DNA from: Phycisphaerales bacterium
GTDB taxonomy: Bacteria > Planctomycetota > Phycisphaerae > Phycisphaerales > UBA1924
Reading direction: 5' to 3'
NCBI GenBank assembly: GCA_027019265.1
Contig: JALUWX010000046.1
Span: 1 to 63,210, forward strand
Length of the DNA stretch: 63,210 nucleotides
Part shown: positions 16,383-25,528 of the stretch, piece by piece
Numbering within the stretch: the stretch's first letter is position 1
Layout: the number at the start of each line of letters is the position of its first letter
The notes under the pieces: generated by a model
The model's database searches: none
Seen by the model: the letters and a program-made list of their open reading frames with translations, nothing else
What the model was told of the DNA's origin: nothing
Made by a program: the position numbers and the translations under genes

Positions 16383-17891
16383 TCACGGGCAACCAGCGCT
16401 CAGATCAGCGAGAAACGCGGAGATATCGAAGAAATCAAACGACGCGTCCCCAGTGTAATCCACGCTGTTCTGGAGCAGAAGCGAGATATCGAAGAAGTCG
16501 AGCCCCCCGTCCCCGTTGAGATCAGGCGCACACACGGGCACACCGCCGAGCTCGTTGTTCCGATTCACGCGCTGCGCGAGAAGCACATCATCGAGCCCCT
16601 TGTTGTCCCGTTGCCAAGCAACCACGAGCCCGTCGAGCGAGCGGGTCGCCTTGACGAAACTCGACGTCGAACCCTCGGAGACCAGCACGGGCTCCGGGTT
16701 CACAACGCCGTCGGCGCTGACCCGGATCATCGAGACGGAATCCGGCGCGCCGACAACAGACTTGAGCTCGGATCCGACCCAGACCCCGTCGTAGCTCCCC
16801 GTGGTCGGATCCAGCGCCGAGACCTCGACCCCCTCGTCCCCCCAGAGCCGAGCACCGTTCACCCGCATCCGCTGCGCAAAGACCCGCTGCTGATCCAGCA
16901 GCCCGTCGCGCCAGACCACGAAGAGATCATGGGTCAAAGGATCATGCTCCAGATCGACACCGAACTGCCGTGTGAACCGGGTCGAGACGCGCACCCCGGG
17001 CTTGGGAAACCCGAGCGAACCGTCCGGGTTGATGCGCTGCATCAACAACCCGGCGGGGGACGTGGGTTGCTCGAAACCCTCGGTGTACACCACGATCGCG
17101 CCCCCCGCGCCATCCGGCGCCATCCGCGCATGGGTATGCCGGGACGCGCCCCGATCCGGAGGAAGCACATCCACGAGACTGACGGGCTCGGACCACGCGA
17201 GCGTCCCGTCCCCGTTGATCCGTGTCACGAGCATGTGGCGCACATACGTTGCCGGGGACTCCCAGAACACATACCCCCCACCCGCATCGTCGGGGACATA
17301 CCCCGTGATATCAAAGTTCGCGCTCCGATGGTTGTGGAACGAGAGCGTCGAGCCCCAGACCTCGTTCCCCGATGGATCGAGCCGATCGATATAGATCGTG
17401 TCCCATTCATACCCGATGACAAGCGCATCCGAACCCCCGATCGGCTCGATCAACTCCACCACCCGGCTCTCCGTCGAAACGAACGGGGACGACCAGAGCG
17501 AAGCCCCCTCCGGGCTGTACCGCTGGATCGGCGTGTCGATCAACGACGACAACCGGCGCGTCGCGATCACATCACCACCCACGACCGCCATCGAAGGCTC
17601 AAGGTGAAACCCGCACGTCGGATCGGCCTGGAACGCGATCCCCTCCGGCGCAAGCAGCTCCCCGATCACGTCGATGTGCTGGAGCCGCACATCCCCCACG
17701 CAATACGCTTCCTGCCAAGCGATCCACACCGACCCGTCCGTGCCCGATCGGAGCGCCGCCCGCTCATCGAACCCGTTGTTGATCGGTCCGACCACGAGCG
17801 GAGAACCCGGATCCGTCGGCCACCCCGCAACCACCGAACCGGATCCCACAAGAAACACACCCGCGCACACGATCCATGATGAAGCCGACAT
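16383..17891 (-). CDS. secreted dockerin-tailed protein of unknown function
   Basis: The 502-residue product has a signal peptide (MSASSWIVCAGVFLVGSGSV) and AAAGGGG-type ribosome binding upstream of ATG 17891. The body alternates short strands with tryptophans (GSVWIAWQEAY, GTLAWSEPVSL, HDLFVVWRDG, DGLVVAWQRDN). Each repeat ends in a WxxP/WRD-like turn, suggesting a sialidase-like or reporter-like propeller, but I see no catalytic set. The C-terminus is a complete dockerin: CAPDLNGDGGLDFFDIS, DYTGDASFDFFDIS, AGCP. A short inverted repeat at 16349-16372 lies just downstream, without a T run. Confidence 0.82.
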   Translation of the reverse strand: MSASSWIVCAGVFLVGSGSVVAGWPTDPGSPLVVGPINNGFDERAALRSGTDGSVWIAWQEAYCVGDVRLQHIDVIGELLAPEGIAFQADPTCGFHLEPSMAVVGGDVIATRRLSSLIDTPIQRYSPEGASLWSSPFVSTESRVVELIEPIGGSDALVIGYEWDTIYIDRLDPSGNEVWGSTLSFHNHRSANFDITGYVPDDAGGGYVFWESPATYVRHMLVTRINGDGTLAWSEPVSLVDVLPPDRGASRHTHARMAPDGAGGAIVVYTEGFEQPTSPAGLLMQRINPDGSLGFPKPGVRVSTRFTRQFGVDLEHDPLTHDLFVVWRDGLLDQQRVFAQRMRVNGARLWGDEGVEVSALDPTTGSYDGVWVGSELKSVVGAPDSVSMIRVSADGVVNPEPVLVSEGSTSSFVKATRSLDGLVVAWQRDNKGLDDVLLAQRVNRNNELGGVPVCAPDLNGDGGLDFFDISLLLQNSVDYTGDASFDFFDISAFLADLSAGCP

Positions 17892-17931
17892 GGGTTCCCC
17901 TTTCGATCATCCAATCTACACGGATCGGGCG

Positions 17932-17960
17932 CAAAGCAAACCCCACCGATGAGTGGGGTC
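17932..17960 (-). terminator. intrinsic terminator of the 18987/17992 operon
   Basis: ACCCCAC (17940-17946) pairs with GTGGGGT (17953-17959). On the minus strand it is followed by TTTGCTTTGC. Confidence 0.7.
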
Positions 17961-17991
17961 CGCCGGAACGCAAAGAATCGATCCACCCGGA

Positions 17992-18990
17992 TCAGGGGCA
18001 ACCAGCGTTCAACGCCTGAAGGAACGAGCTGATGTCGAAGAAGTCGAACGCCGTATCCCCGTTGAAATCCACGCTGTTCTGGAGCAGGAAACTGATATCG
18101 AAGAAGTCGAGCTCCCCGTCCATGTTCAGATCGGGAGCGCACACATCGCTCACCCCGTCATCGATCACGAGCGTGACCGCGTCCCAGGTCCCGTCACCCT
18201 GGATCACACCCAGGTCGTTCGCGCTCCCGTTCCCCGGGTTGATCGTGTACAGGTGAGACGAGATCTCGACGAAGATGTCGGGCGCGACCTCGTCGAACCC
18301 CTGGATGATCGCGTAGAGCGTGCCGTCGGACGAGAAGTCCAGACCCGTCTCGAACTGCGGGTCGAACCCGATCCCGATCACCGATGTAGACGACACGATC
18401 GAGTCCGTCCCCAGATCGATGTGCACCAAACGCAGAGATCCGAACCCCGTCAACGCGAGCCCGTACAGGTCCCCCGGGTTCAGGGTCGGATGCCCCTCCG
18501 GAACGACGGCCAGCGACGACACCGAGTCCGTGATGATGTTGTGCTGCGCCATCACCTCCGCCGTATCCGCGTTCACCTCGAGGATGCGCACGAACGCGCC
18601 CACCGTGGTCGTGAGATACACGATCGACCCGTCGTTCGAATACGCCATCCCGGCCACGCCCGAATCCATGAACCCCACCGAATCGATCAGCGCGTTCCCG
18701 TCGTTCATCGGATCGACACCCCGGAGCCCGTTCGTCGTGTTCTCGAACGCGCTCAGCCCACCCGTCCCCGGCCGGATGTCCGCGCCCCCGAAACGGAGAT
18801 CGTCAGCGAGGCGCGACAAGGTCGCGACGTCGCTCGGATCGCTCAGGTTCACGAGCCCGAGCCGACCGAAGTCAACGCCCGGCGCCCCGAAAAACCCGGA
18901 CCCCTCGATGATGTACGCATGGGTCGGGGTTCCCGCAAGCACAGGCACGCTCGCGCACATCATCGCGAATGTCGTCATCAAGGCCTTCAT
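17992..18990 (-). CDS. secreted dockerin-tailed protein, second gene of a two-gene operon
   Basis: The 332-residue protein has a signal peptide (MKALMTTFAMMCASVPVLA-G). Its body contains propeller-like strands (GMAYSNDGSIVYLTTTVGAF, VRILEVNADTAEV, LRLVHIDLGTDSIV, SSDGTLYAIIQGF) like those of surface proteins that track a value over time. No enzyme motif is visible. The dockerin is complete (CAPDLNMDGELDFFDIS, DFNGDTAFDFFDIS, AGCP). Its ATG overlaps the stop of the upstream gene as ATGA, with AGGAG seven bases earlier inside that gene. The two are therefore translationally coupled. Confidence 0.84.
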   Translation of the reverse strand: MKALMTTFAMMCASVPVLAGTPTHAYIIEGSGFFGAPGVDFGRLGLVNLSDPSDVATLSRLADDLRFGGADIRPGTGGLSAFENTTNGLRGVDPMNDGNALIDSVGFMDSGVAGMAYSNDGSIVYLTTTVGAFVRILEVNADTAEVMAQHNIITDSVSSLAVVPEGHPTLNPGDLYGLALTGFGSLRLVHIDLGTDSIVSSTSVIGIGFDPQFETGLDFSSDGTLYAIIQGFDEVAPDIFVEISSHLYTINPGNGSANDLGVIQGDGTWDAVTLVIDDGVSDVCAPDLNMDGELDFFDISFLLQNSVDFNGDTAFDFFDISSFLQALNAGCP

Positions 18991-20039
18991 GACCCGGCTC
19001 CTTCCTGGATATCCAAACCGAGCTCGTCGGCGATGATCTCGTCACGATCCCTCGGGTCCGGATCGGGAACCTCAAGAGCGCTCCGTTTCGCCGGGGCGCG
19101 CCGCTCGAACCCCGCAGGCGCATCGACGCGCGTGATGTAGCGAAAATCGCTCCCCACCGCCTCCGTCTCGACCACAATCCCCGTGCGCGTCACCTCGAAC
19201 ACACCCGTCGTCGTCGTCACGAGCAGGTTCCCGTTGTCCAGCTCGTGGATCCCCCGATACAGATCCAGCGTCCCCGGGTCGTACTGACCGATCAGGACCC
19301 CCGTCGTATCGAACTCAAGAATGAACCCCGCGCTGAACGAACACACGAGCAGCGTGTTCGAGCCCGTCACGCTCATCTGCTGAGGGAAGTCCAGCTGGGG
19401 GTAGTCGAACGCGCTCGTGAAACGCTCGTTGAACTTCCCCTCCGGGGTGTACCGAACGATCTTGTCCTGACCCTCGTCAGCAACAAGCACCTCCCCGTTG
19501 AACTCGCACACATCGAACGGCCCACGGATCCCGCCGTACCGATTGAACGCAAAGTCCTCGAGCTCCGACCCATCGATCGGGTCGAGCCGCTTGACGTTCT
19601 TCTGAGAGATCACCAGATCGTTGAGCGCACCCGAGTTGGTCACGACCACGTCCCCGGCGTCCGGACCCAGCGTGAGCACGTGACCCCCACGGATGTTGTC
19701 CATGATCGTGGTGTTGCGCACCCCCCCGAGCGACATCACCCCGACAAACGTCCCATCGTTCGTGAACTCGGAAACGACATCAGCAAACTGGTCTGAGACG
19801 AACAGCTGACCCGACGCGCCAACGAGCACCTCGAGCGGCCGATTGAACACATCGATCCCCCCCGAAGACCCCGGGTCCGCGATGAACGAGTCATCAACGA
19901 GCGACCCATCCAACGCAGAAAACGCCCACACCCGATCGGAGGACGAGTCCGGGATCAGGAGGAGGTCCTGCGCGAGGATCGTGGGGGTCATCGCCGCGAG
20001 CGCGAGCACGCATGGAACAGATCGGATCGGGATGGTCAT
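18987..20039 (-). CDS. secreted NHL-like propeller protein without a dockerin, coupled to the next gene
   Basis: ATG 20039 starts a signal peptide (MTIPIRSVPCVLALAAMTPT, cut near ILA-Q). The 350-residue product has six or so beta-propeller blades of the NHL/SMP-30 kind: DRVWAFSALDGSLV, GQLFVSDQFADVVSEF, GEVLVADEGQDKIVRY, NTLLVCSFSAGFILEF and GNLLVTTTTGVFEVT. The C-terminus is a charged tail (ERRAPAKRSALEVPDPDPRD onward) and lacks any FFDIS repeat or Gly-Cys-Pro end. It is the only propeller-type protein in the 9.5-28 kb block without the tail, and it shares a 4-bp stop/start overlap with a dockerin protein. This suggests the two products act together. Confidence 0.8.
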   Translation of the reverse strand: MTIPIRSVPCVLALAAMTPTILAQDLLLIPDSSSDRVWAFSALDGSLVDDSFIADPGSSGGIDVFNRPLEVLVGASGQLFVSDQFADVVSEFTNDGTFVGVMSLGGVRNTTIMDNIRGGHVLTLGPDAGDVVVTNSGALNDLVISQKNVKRLDPIDGSELEDFAFNRYGGIRGPFDVCEFNGEVLVADEGQDKIVRYTPEGKFNERFTSAFDYPQLDFPQQMSVTGSNTLLVCSFSAGFILEFDTTGVLIGQYDPGTLDLYRGIHELDNGNLLVTTTTGVFEVTRTGIVVETEAVGSDFRYITRVDAPAGFERRAPAKRSALEVPDPDPRDRDEIIADELGLDIQEGAGS

Positions 20040-20103
20040 GGGTTCTCTCTCGGTCGTTCGTGTGAGCACCCCATGCTACAAGGGCTCGGTCACGGATCCA
20101 ACG

Positions 20104-20134
20104 AAAAAGCCGGGCGATCCTGGGATCGCCCGGC
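20104..20134 (-). terminator. strong intrinsic terminator of the protease gene ending at 20170
   Basis: A perfect 12-bp stem, GCCGGGCGATCC (20109-20120) with GGATCGCCCGGC (20123-20134), is followed on the minus strand by five Ts. Confidence 0.9.
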
Positions 20135-20169
20135 CCGAATAGGTGAAAATCACGACCCCTCAGGTCCGA

Positions 20170-22575
20170 TCAGGGACATCCCATCTGCAGGTCCTGGAGG
20201 AACGCGCTGATGTCGAAGAAGTCGAACGAGGTATCCCCGTTGTAATCGACATCGTTCTGGAGCAGGACATTCATATCGAAGAAGTCCAGACTCCCGTCGT
20301 TGTTCAGGTCCGCGGGGCAATCCACGATCGTGACCTGAGCCGGATCGTGCGCCGTGTTGTTCGTCGTCACGTTCTCGAAGTCACCCGGATCGACGATGAT
20401 CCCGATGTAGTAATCCCCGAGCGCGATCCCGAACGGGACCGTGACGTTCGCCGTCCCGGAAACAATCGCGCCCGGCGCAACCGACCCGAAGTTGATCGTC
20501 CCCAGGAGCTCGTCGCTCGTGGAGATGAACGTGTTCGTCGAGGCGCGGACCTCCATGCTCACCGGACCCGAAGCGCCGAGCCCGATGTTGGTGAAGGAGT
20601 AATCCACGGGCATCACCATCCCGCGCGAGTGCGACCCATCCTCCGCATCAACCGTACGGCCGGCCATGTCCGCGCGAGCGTTCACCGTGTACGCGCTCGA
20701 CGCGATCGTGTTGTTCGTCGAGTTCACGTCGTCCGAAGACGTCGCGATGATCCCGATGTACCGGGTCCCGACCCCCACCGAAGCGGGAAGCGTGACCGTG
20801 ACATTCCGGGTCGTGGACCCACCGCCCGAGAGACCCGTGTACGAGAACGAACCCAGGAGCGTGTCGAACGTTGTGATCGTCGTGTTCGTCGAAGCGTACA
20901 CCTCAACGCTCAGCGCGTTGGACGGATCGCCGCCGAGGTTGTCGATGTCGAACGTGACATTCACCGTCTCACCGAGGAACCCGGACGAGCCGTTCGTCGC
21001 GATGCTCGACGGATCGATATCCGCCACACCGAACACCTGGATCTCCTGACAGTCCCACTGATCACCGTCGTTGTTGCCCGTGTTCGCGTCCGTTGTGTTC
21101 AGGATCGCACCCACGTAGTACGTCCCGCTCGGGGTGTCGAGCGGGATCGTGTAGTTCACGCCCGTGTTGTTCACGTTCGCGTTCTGCACCGGCGCGTAGT
21201 CGAGCGTGTACGACTCCGTCCCGATCAGCGTGTCCGCCGTTGAGATGTTCGCGTTCGTCGAGAGGTAGTGCGACACCGAGTACGTCGCGCTCGCGGGATC
21301 GTTGTTCGTCGGGTTCGGAACCGCGTAATCATCGCCCTCGATCGTGTCGCCGGCCGTCACCGAGCTCTCCACATACCGCACACGGAGCATCTGGAGATCC
21401 AGATTCGTCCCGCGAGAAGTGTTCTCGAAGTCGAGCATGAAGTCCTTGAAGTTCGTCCACATCCGAGTGTGGTTCGCGAACGTCGCGTTGTTCGAGTTCG
21501 ACACCACCGCATGGACCACGCGCACGTCGTTGTCGTTGAAGTAGTACGAACCGCCACCGCTCATCCCGCCCCACTGCGCCGTAAAGCACCCCGGGGTCGT
21601 GTTGAAGAAGAGCTGCTGGTCGTCATCGTTGCAGTCGTCGTACCCACCGAACCAGTAGTACTGATCCGCGCCGTTGTGCAAACCCGGAGAACCACAACCC
21701 TCCGCCGGGTAGCTCCCCAGGTTGTAGCTCCGACCCATGATCGTGTCGCACGACTGACCCCAAGCGTACCCGTACCACCCCGTCAGGTGACCGACGGCCC
21801 GGGTGATCCGGATGAGCCCCATGTCCCACTTGAAGTTCGCATCGTCCGTCCACCCCGTGAACGCGCCAGCGATCGTCCCGTGACCGATCCCGTGGGTCTG
21901 GATGATCTGCGCCTCGTCACCCGTGATCCCGTTCCCGTCCCACCCGGGGTAGATCCAGAACTCCTCAGCCCAGTCGTTGATGTCCAATCCGTTCGGGGTG
22001 TGCGCGTACACACAGTGGCCGGCCGTCAGCACCGTCTCCGGATCCGCCATCGTCCCGGAACACACAAAGAACCGGCTCGTCCCCCCCGAATCGAGAAAGC
22101 GCATCACGATCTTCACGTTCCGCCGCCACGGATCAACGCCGTCGTTCGCGACCTCCGTCATGGTCCCGAACCCGAGCGTGTTGAACGCTTCGTGATCGAG
22201 ATGCCCGTACGGCGCGGTGTACCCCCCGTGGTCCCCCTTGTCCGGACCGAACGGGATGTACATCGGATACTCGATCAGCTCGTTCGTCGCCCCGTCGTGC
22301 GAGACGGGGACACCCATCGGCGCATCGTTCAGGCGCTGCTGAGCCGTCGGCTCCGGCAGCGGCATCGCCGGGATCAGGTGCAGCGGGGGATGTCCCAGCT
22401 CGAACTTCTCCTCCTGCGCACTCCCGTCAACAAACCGAGCGGGCGCGTTCAGCGGGATCGGCTGCACCGTCACCGTCGCCTCCGGGCTCGGATCGATCTG
22501 ACGATCGGGTGTCTCCGCGATCGCGCTCAGCGAAGCCGCGCCGATCATGGTCGTGAGGATCATGGTTCGTCTCAT
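20170..22575 (-). CDS. secreted trypsin-like serine protease with CARDB repeats and GC-type dockerin
   Basis: The frame extends to 22791, but ATG 22575 has AGGAGA upstream and starts a signal peptide (MRRTMILTTMIGAASLSAIA). The protease domain has the catalytic triad in order: His187 in TAGHCVY, Asp251 in WDMGLIRI and Ser339 in GGMSGGGSYY. The serine context is GxSGG without the usual GDSGGP Asp, as in glutamyl endopeptidase-like relatives. Two or more CARDB-type beta domains follow (GETVNVTFDIDNLGG, YIGIIATSSDDVNSTNN, YYIGIIVDPGDFENVTTNN). A two-repeat dockerin ends the 801-residue protein (CPADLNNDGSLDFFDMN, MGCP). It is predicted to be an attached extracellular endopeptidase; specificity is unknown. 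Confidence 0.9.
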   Translation of the reverse strand: MRRTMILTTMIGAASLSAIAETPDRQIDPSPEATVTVQPIPLNAPARFVDGSAQEEKFELGHPPLHLIPAMPLPEPTAQQRLNDAPMGVPVSHDGATNELIEYPMYIPFGPDKGDHGGYTAPYGHLDHEAFNTLGFGTMTEVANDGVDPWRRNVKIVMRFLDSGGTSRFFVCSGTMADPETVLTAGHCVYAHTPNGLDINDWAEEFWIYPGWDGNGITGDEAQIIQTHGIGHGTIAGAFTGWTDDANFKWDMGLIRITRAVGHLTGWYGYAWGQSCDTIMGRSYNLGSYPAEGCGSPGLHNGADQYYWFGGYDDCNDDDQQLFFNTTPGCFTAQWGGMSGGGSYYFNDNDVRVVHAVVSNSNNATFANHTRMWTNFKDFMLDFENTSRGTNLDLQMLRVRYVESSVTAGDTIEGDDYAVPNPTNNDPASATYSVSHYLSTNANISTADTLIGTESYTLDYAPVQNANVNNTGVNYTIPLDTPSGTYYVGAILNTTDANTGNNDGDQWDCQEIQVFGVADIDPSSIATNGSSGFLGETVNVTFDIDNLGGDPSNALSVEVYASTNTTITTFDTLLGSFSYTGLSGGGSTTRNVTVTLPASVGVGTRYIGIIATSSDDVNSTNNTIASSAYTVNARADMAGRTVDAEDGSHSRGMVMPVDYSFTNIGLGASGPVSMEVRASTNTFISTSDELLGTINFGSVAPGAIVSGTANVTVPFGIALGDYYIGIIVDPGDFENVTTNNTAHDPAQVTIVDCPADLNNDGSLDFFDMNVLLQNDVDYNGDTSFDFFDISAFLQDLQMGCP

Positions 22576-22742
22576 TCCTGTGTTCTCCTGTGCTTCATCC
22601 CGTGCACGGATCCGGAACGATCCGCGCATCGTCTTCATGTGCTGGGATGTGTCTTTCTTCCCACGGATGGATACGCCGACGAATGTCGGATTCGGGCGGG
22701 AGCATACCCACCACCCGGGAGCGCGTGAAGGAACCCGATCGG

Positions 22743-22770
22743 AAAAACACCCTGCAAAAACAGGGTGTTT
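22743..22770 (-). terminator. intrinsic terminator of the gene ending at 22938
   Basis: AAACACCCTG (22745-22754) pairs with CAGGGTGTTT (22761-22770). On the minus strand a T run follows. The gap from 22576 to 22937 otherwise holds no gene; about 170 bp lie between the gene end and this hairpin. Confidence 0.75.
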
Positions 22771-22937
22771 GTAAGCGTTCACTCGGTTCACGGTCCCGCC
22801 GGACGAAAAGAATTACGCACGCCGATCCGCGCCCGCGATCCCCAAGATCTCCGAGTGTCCTGTCCCCGGGAGGGTTGTGAATCGACCCGCCCGCCCTCCC
22901 GCGCGGGATGTGAAGTCATCGCAAAGTTTCAGAGAAA

Positions 22938-24080
22938 TCACGGGCACCCGGCGTTGTAGTTCTGAAGGAACCCGCTGATATCAAAGAAATCAAACCCACC
23001 GTCCCCGTTGTAGTCCGGACGACTGTTCAAGAGCACCGAGATATCAAAGAAGTCGAGCGACCCCGACCCGTCCAGATCCGCCGGACACTCCACAGCGTTC
23101 AACCGTTCGCTCGTCTCAACCATGAGATCCGTCAACGCGCTGTTCAACAGATCGCTGTTCCAGACCTCCATGTACCGAACCCCCGAGTCGATCGCAAGAT
23201 CAACCACACCCTCGTACCCACCCTCACCGAACCGTTCCGGGGTGTTCGTGTAGCTGTTCGCGACCTGAACCTCAGCATGACTCACCTCGGCCGCATCCTG
23301 AAGGATCTCGAACATCCCCGGGTAGATCTCCTGCGCATTGTGCACCATCCACCACGCAGCGAGCACCCCCACCCGGCCCCCGTACCCGTTCTGCGCATGC
23401 GCGAACACATCCAGCGCGACTTGGTCGCTCCCGAAAACCGGGTGCACCTCGTGCGCGATGTCGTGCTCCGGGAAAGCACCAGCAAACCAATCCACCGAGT
23501 TGATCCACGACTGCGCATACACCCCGTCCGTGTACCCGAGCCCGATCAGGTTCGACTCATCCGCCGGGGAAGTCGGGAGCTGCATCTCGAACCCGTTGTG
23601 ACTCGAGTTCGTCACATACACCAACGAGATCGTGTCCTCGTCGTGATACCTGCTCCCCAACTCCTGGATGAACGACGACCACCGGGACTGGAACGTGCTG
23701 TCCCACGGGATCGGGAACGAACGAGGATTCCCGCTGAAGTCGCTGTAGCTGTAGATCGGGACCCCGAGCGACGACAACCACACCGGCGCTGCATTCCCGT
23801 TCACGATCGCGAGCGAGACCTTCTTCCCGTACATCTCCGCACGCGCGATCTGCTCATCGAGCAACGAGAAGTCGTACACCCCCGGAGCGGGCTCCACCGT
23901 GCTCCACGAGAGCCGGACCAGAATCCCGTCCACATGCGCCAGCTGCGCCACAGCTGAGAGCACCGACCCCTCCCCGTTCCCATGGCTCGGCGGACAGCTG
24001 CAGTACAGCCCCGTCGGAGTCGCAAACGCGCTCGAAGCGCCAAAAAGTGCCGTCAGGATGAGCGGGGTCCGTGCGTTCAT
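22938..24080 (-). CDS. secreted glycoside-hydrolase-like TIM barrel with GC-type dockerin
   Basis: The 380-residue protein has a signal peptide (MNARTPLILTALFGASSAFA-T). Its fold features resemble beta-galactosidase/GH42-like or GH5-like barrels: HVDGILVRLSWSTVEPAPGVYDF at the first strands (an RxxWxxxEPxxGxYxF motif), then GKKVSLAIVNG, DTISLVYVTN and a late strand RYMEVWNSD whose Glu could be the nucleophile. The usual acid/base NEP motif is not seen: SSHNGFEMQ occupies that position, so catalysis is uncertain. The tail is a dockerin with CPADLDGSGSLDFFDIS and DYNGDGGFDFFDIS, ending AGCP. Ribosome binding before ATG 24080 is weak. Confidence 0.78.
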   Translation of the reverse strand: MNARTPLILTALFGASSAFATPTGLYCSCPPSHGNGEGSVLSAVAQLAHVDGILVRLSWSTVEPAPGVYDFSLLDEQIARAEMYGKKVSLAIVNGNAAPVWLSSLGVPIYSYSDFSGNPRSFPIPWDSTFQSRWSSFIQELGSRYHDEDTISLVYVTNSSHNGFEMQLPTSPADESNLIGLGYTDGVYAQSWINSVDWFAGAFPEHDIAHEVHPVFGSDQVALDVFAHAQNGYGGRVGVLAAWWMVHNAQEIYPGMFEILQDAAEVSHAEVQVANSYTNTPERFGEGGYEGVVDLAIDSGVRYMEVWNSDLLNSALTDLMVETSERLNAVECPADLDGSGSLDFFDISVLLNSRPDYNGDGGFDFFDISGFLQNYNAGCP

Positions 24081-24127
24081 GGGCGTTCAACGGACGTATC
24101 GGCCCAGTATTGCACAAGCTCAAGCCC

Positions 24128-25375
24128 TCAAGGACACTCCATGCTCAGATCCACCAGGAACGCGCTGATGTCGAAGAAGTTGAAGATCGTGTCCCCGTTG
24201 TAATCGATCATGTTCATCAGGAAGAACGACAGATCGAAGAAGTCCAGCGACCCGTCCCCGTTCAGATCACCCTCACAATCCAGCGCCACCGTCACCGTCG
24301 CCCCCGCGCGGATCCGGTCCTCCCCAGCCACCGCCGACTCGTTCAACGTCAGCACATTCACGGTATCGTCCAGCATCACACACGACAGCTCGAGCCCACC
24401 CCGAGCCGTGATCTCCATGGGCACCGCCGTCAGATCCAAAGGCACCCCATCGAGCATCGCCGACTTCACGACCAGATTCAGCGTCACCCCCGATCCGTCC
24501 CCAGTCGGCCGACCGAGCCGGAACTCGCCACCGATCAACCCACCCTCGATGTTGAGCGTCCCGTCGAACGCGCGGAACCGATCCCCGATCGCGCCCGAGT
24601 ACATATTGAGCACCGGGTCCACCCCCGACGAGTTCAGCAGCGCCGAGTTCTCCCCGAGGGTCCCCCCATCGATATTGAGGATCCCCTTCTCGACGACAAA
24701 CGCATCACCCGTCACCCCACCATCGAGATCGAACACGTTCCCGATCCCCTTCATGAATCCATCAGCCCCAAACGACCCCCCGTACATCGTCGCCGAAGCA
24801 TCATCGTTGAGCTGCAGCGCCCCCGAGATCGTCCCATCAATCAATGAGAACGAAGACTCGTCGTTGAACGACACGAACGTATCGATCGTCCCCCCGTGCA
24901 TCTCGAAGTCGGACTCGTCCTCCCCGATCAACGCCGCCTGACCACCGGCCACCACCCCGATCGACCCATCGAACTGATCCATGATCGTGTCACCCATCAA
25001 CCACACCCCGTTCTCGCACGATCCCGAGATCAGATAGCACAACGTCGTCCCCTCACTCGATCCGACGAACTTCGTCCTCCGGAGCACCCCACCATCGATC
25101 ATCACGAACACATCCTCGATGAACTGATCGATCGTCGAGAACCCCGCTTCCCCATCCTCGAACACATGCACCGTCGCGCCGTTGAACCCGAACGGGTCCC
25201 CCATCTCCCCGGCCAGAATCGATCCCCCGGCGTTGATGTTCACCTCCGTCCCAGGGTTCGCCGCAAAGAACGACTCATCCGGGAGCGAGCTCGGAGGGAT
25301 GTTGATCGGGAACCCAGCAAACACCGTCCCGGACACACACACCATCGAAAGCGCAGCAAGCATCGAGTATCGCAC
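24128..25375 (-). CDS. secreted repetitive beta-solenoid-like protein with GC-type dockerin ending ECP
   Basis: I chose GTG 25375 because GGAGGG lies seven bases upstream; an ATG follows four codons later and longer forms lack a signal peptide. The 415-residue product starts VRYSMLAALSMVCVSGTVFA. The middle has repeats of about 20 residues with GG-T/IxG-turns (MHGGTIDTFVSF, LIDGTISGALQL, MYGGSFGADGF, LDGGVTGDAFVV, IDGGTLGENSAL, MYSGAIGDRFRA, IEGGLIGGEFRL). This is typical of a right-handed beta-solenoid or adhesin stalk. The tail CEGDLNGDGSLDFFDLS and DYNGDTIFNFFDIS ends in Met-Glu-Cys-Pro, so Gly is replaced by Glu before the conserved Cys-Pro. Confidence 0.82.
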   Translation of the reverse strand: MRYSMLAALSMVCVSGTVFAGFPINIPPSSLPDESFFAANPGTEVNINAGGSILAGEMGDPFGFNGATVHVFEDGEAGFSTIDQFIEDVFVMIDGGVLRRTKFVGSSEGTTLCYLISGSCENGVWLMGDTIMDQFDGSIGVVAGGQAALIGEDESDFEMHGGTIDTFVSFNDESSFSLIDGTISGALQLNDDASATMYGGSFGADGFMKGIGNVFDLDGGVTGDAFVVEKGILNIDGGTLGENSALLNSSGVDPVLNMYSGAIGDRFRAFDGTLNIEGGLIGGEFRLGRPTGDGSGVTLNLVVKSAMLDGVPLDLTAVPMEITARGGLELSCVMLDDTVNVLTLNESAVAGEDRIRAGATVTVALDCEGDLNGDGSLDFFDLSFFLMNMIDYNGDTIFNFFDISAFLVDLSMECP

Positions 25376-25528
25376 AGCGGATCCCTCCAGATTGAGCGCC
25401 CGTCCCGGGCGCAGGACATCATCTCTGGGTGTATTCCACCAGATCACACGAGCCAATGCCAGCAAGAACCCGAGATCAGATCCCCGATCAGCGTTTCCGA
25501 GCCCCCAGCGACGATGAAGATCCCGTGA

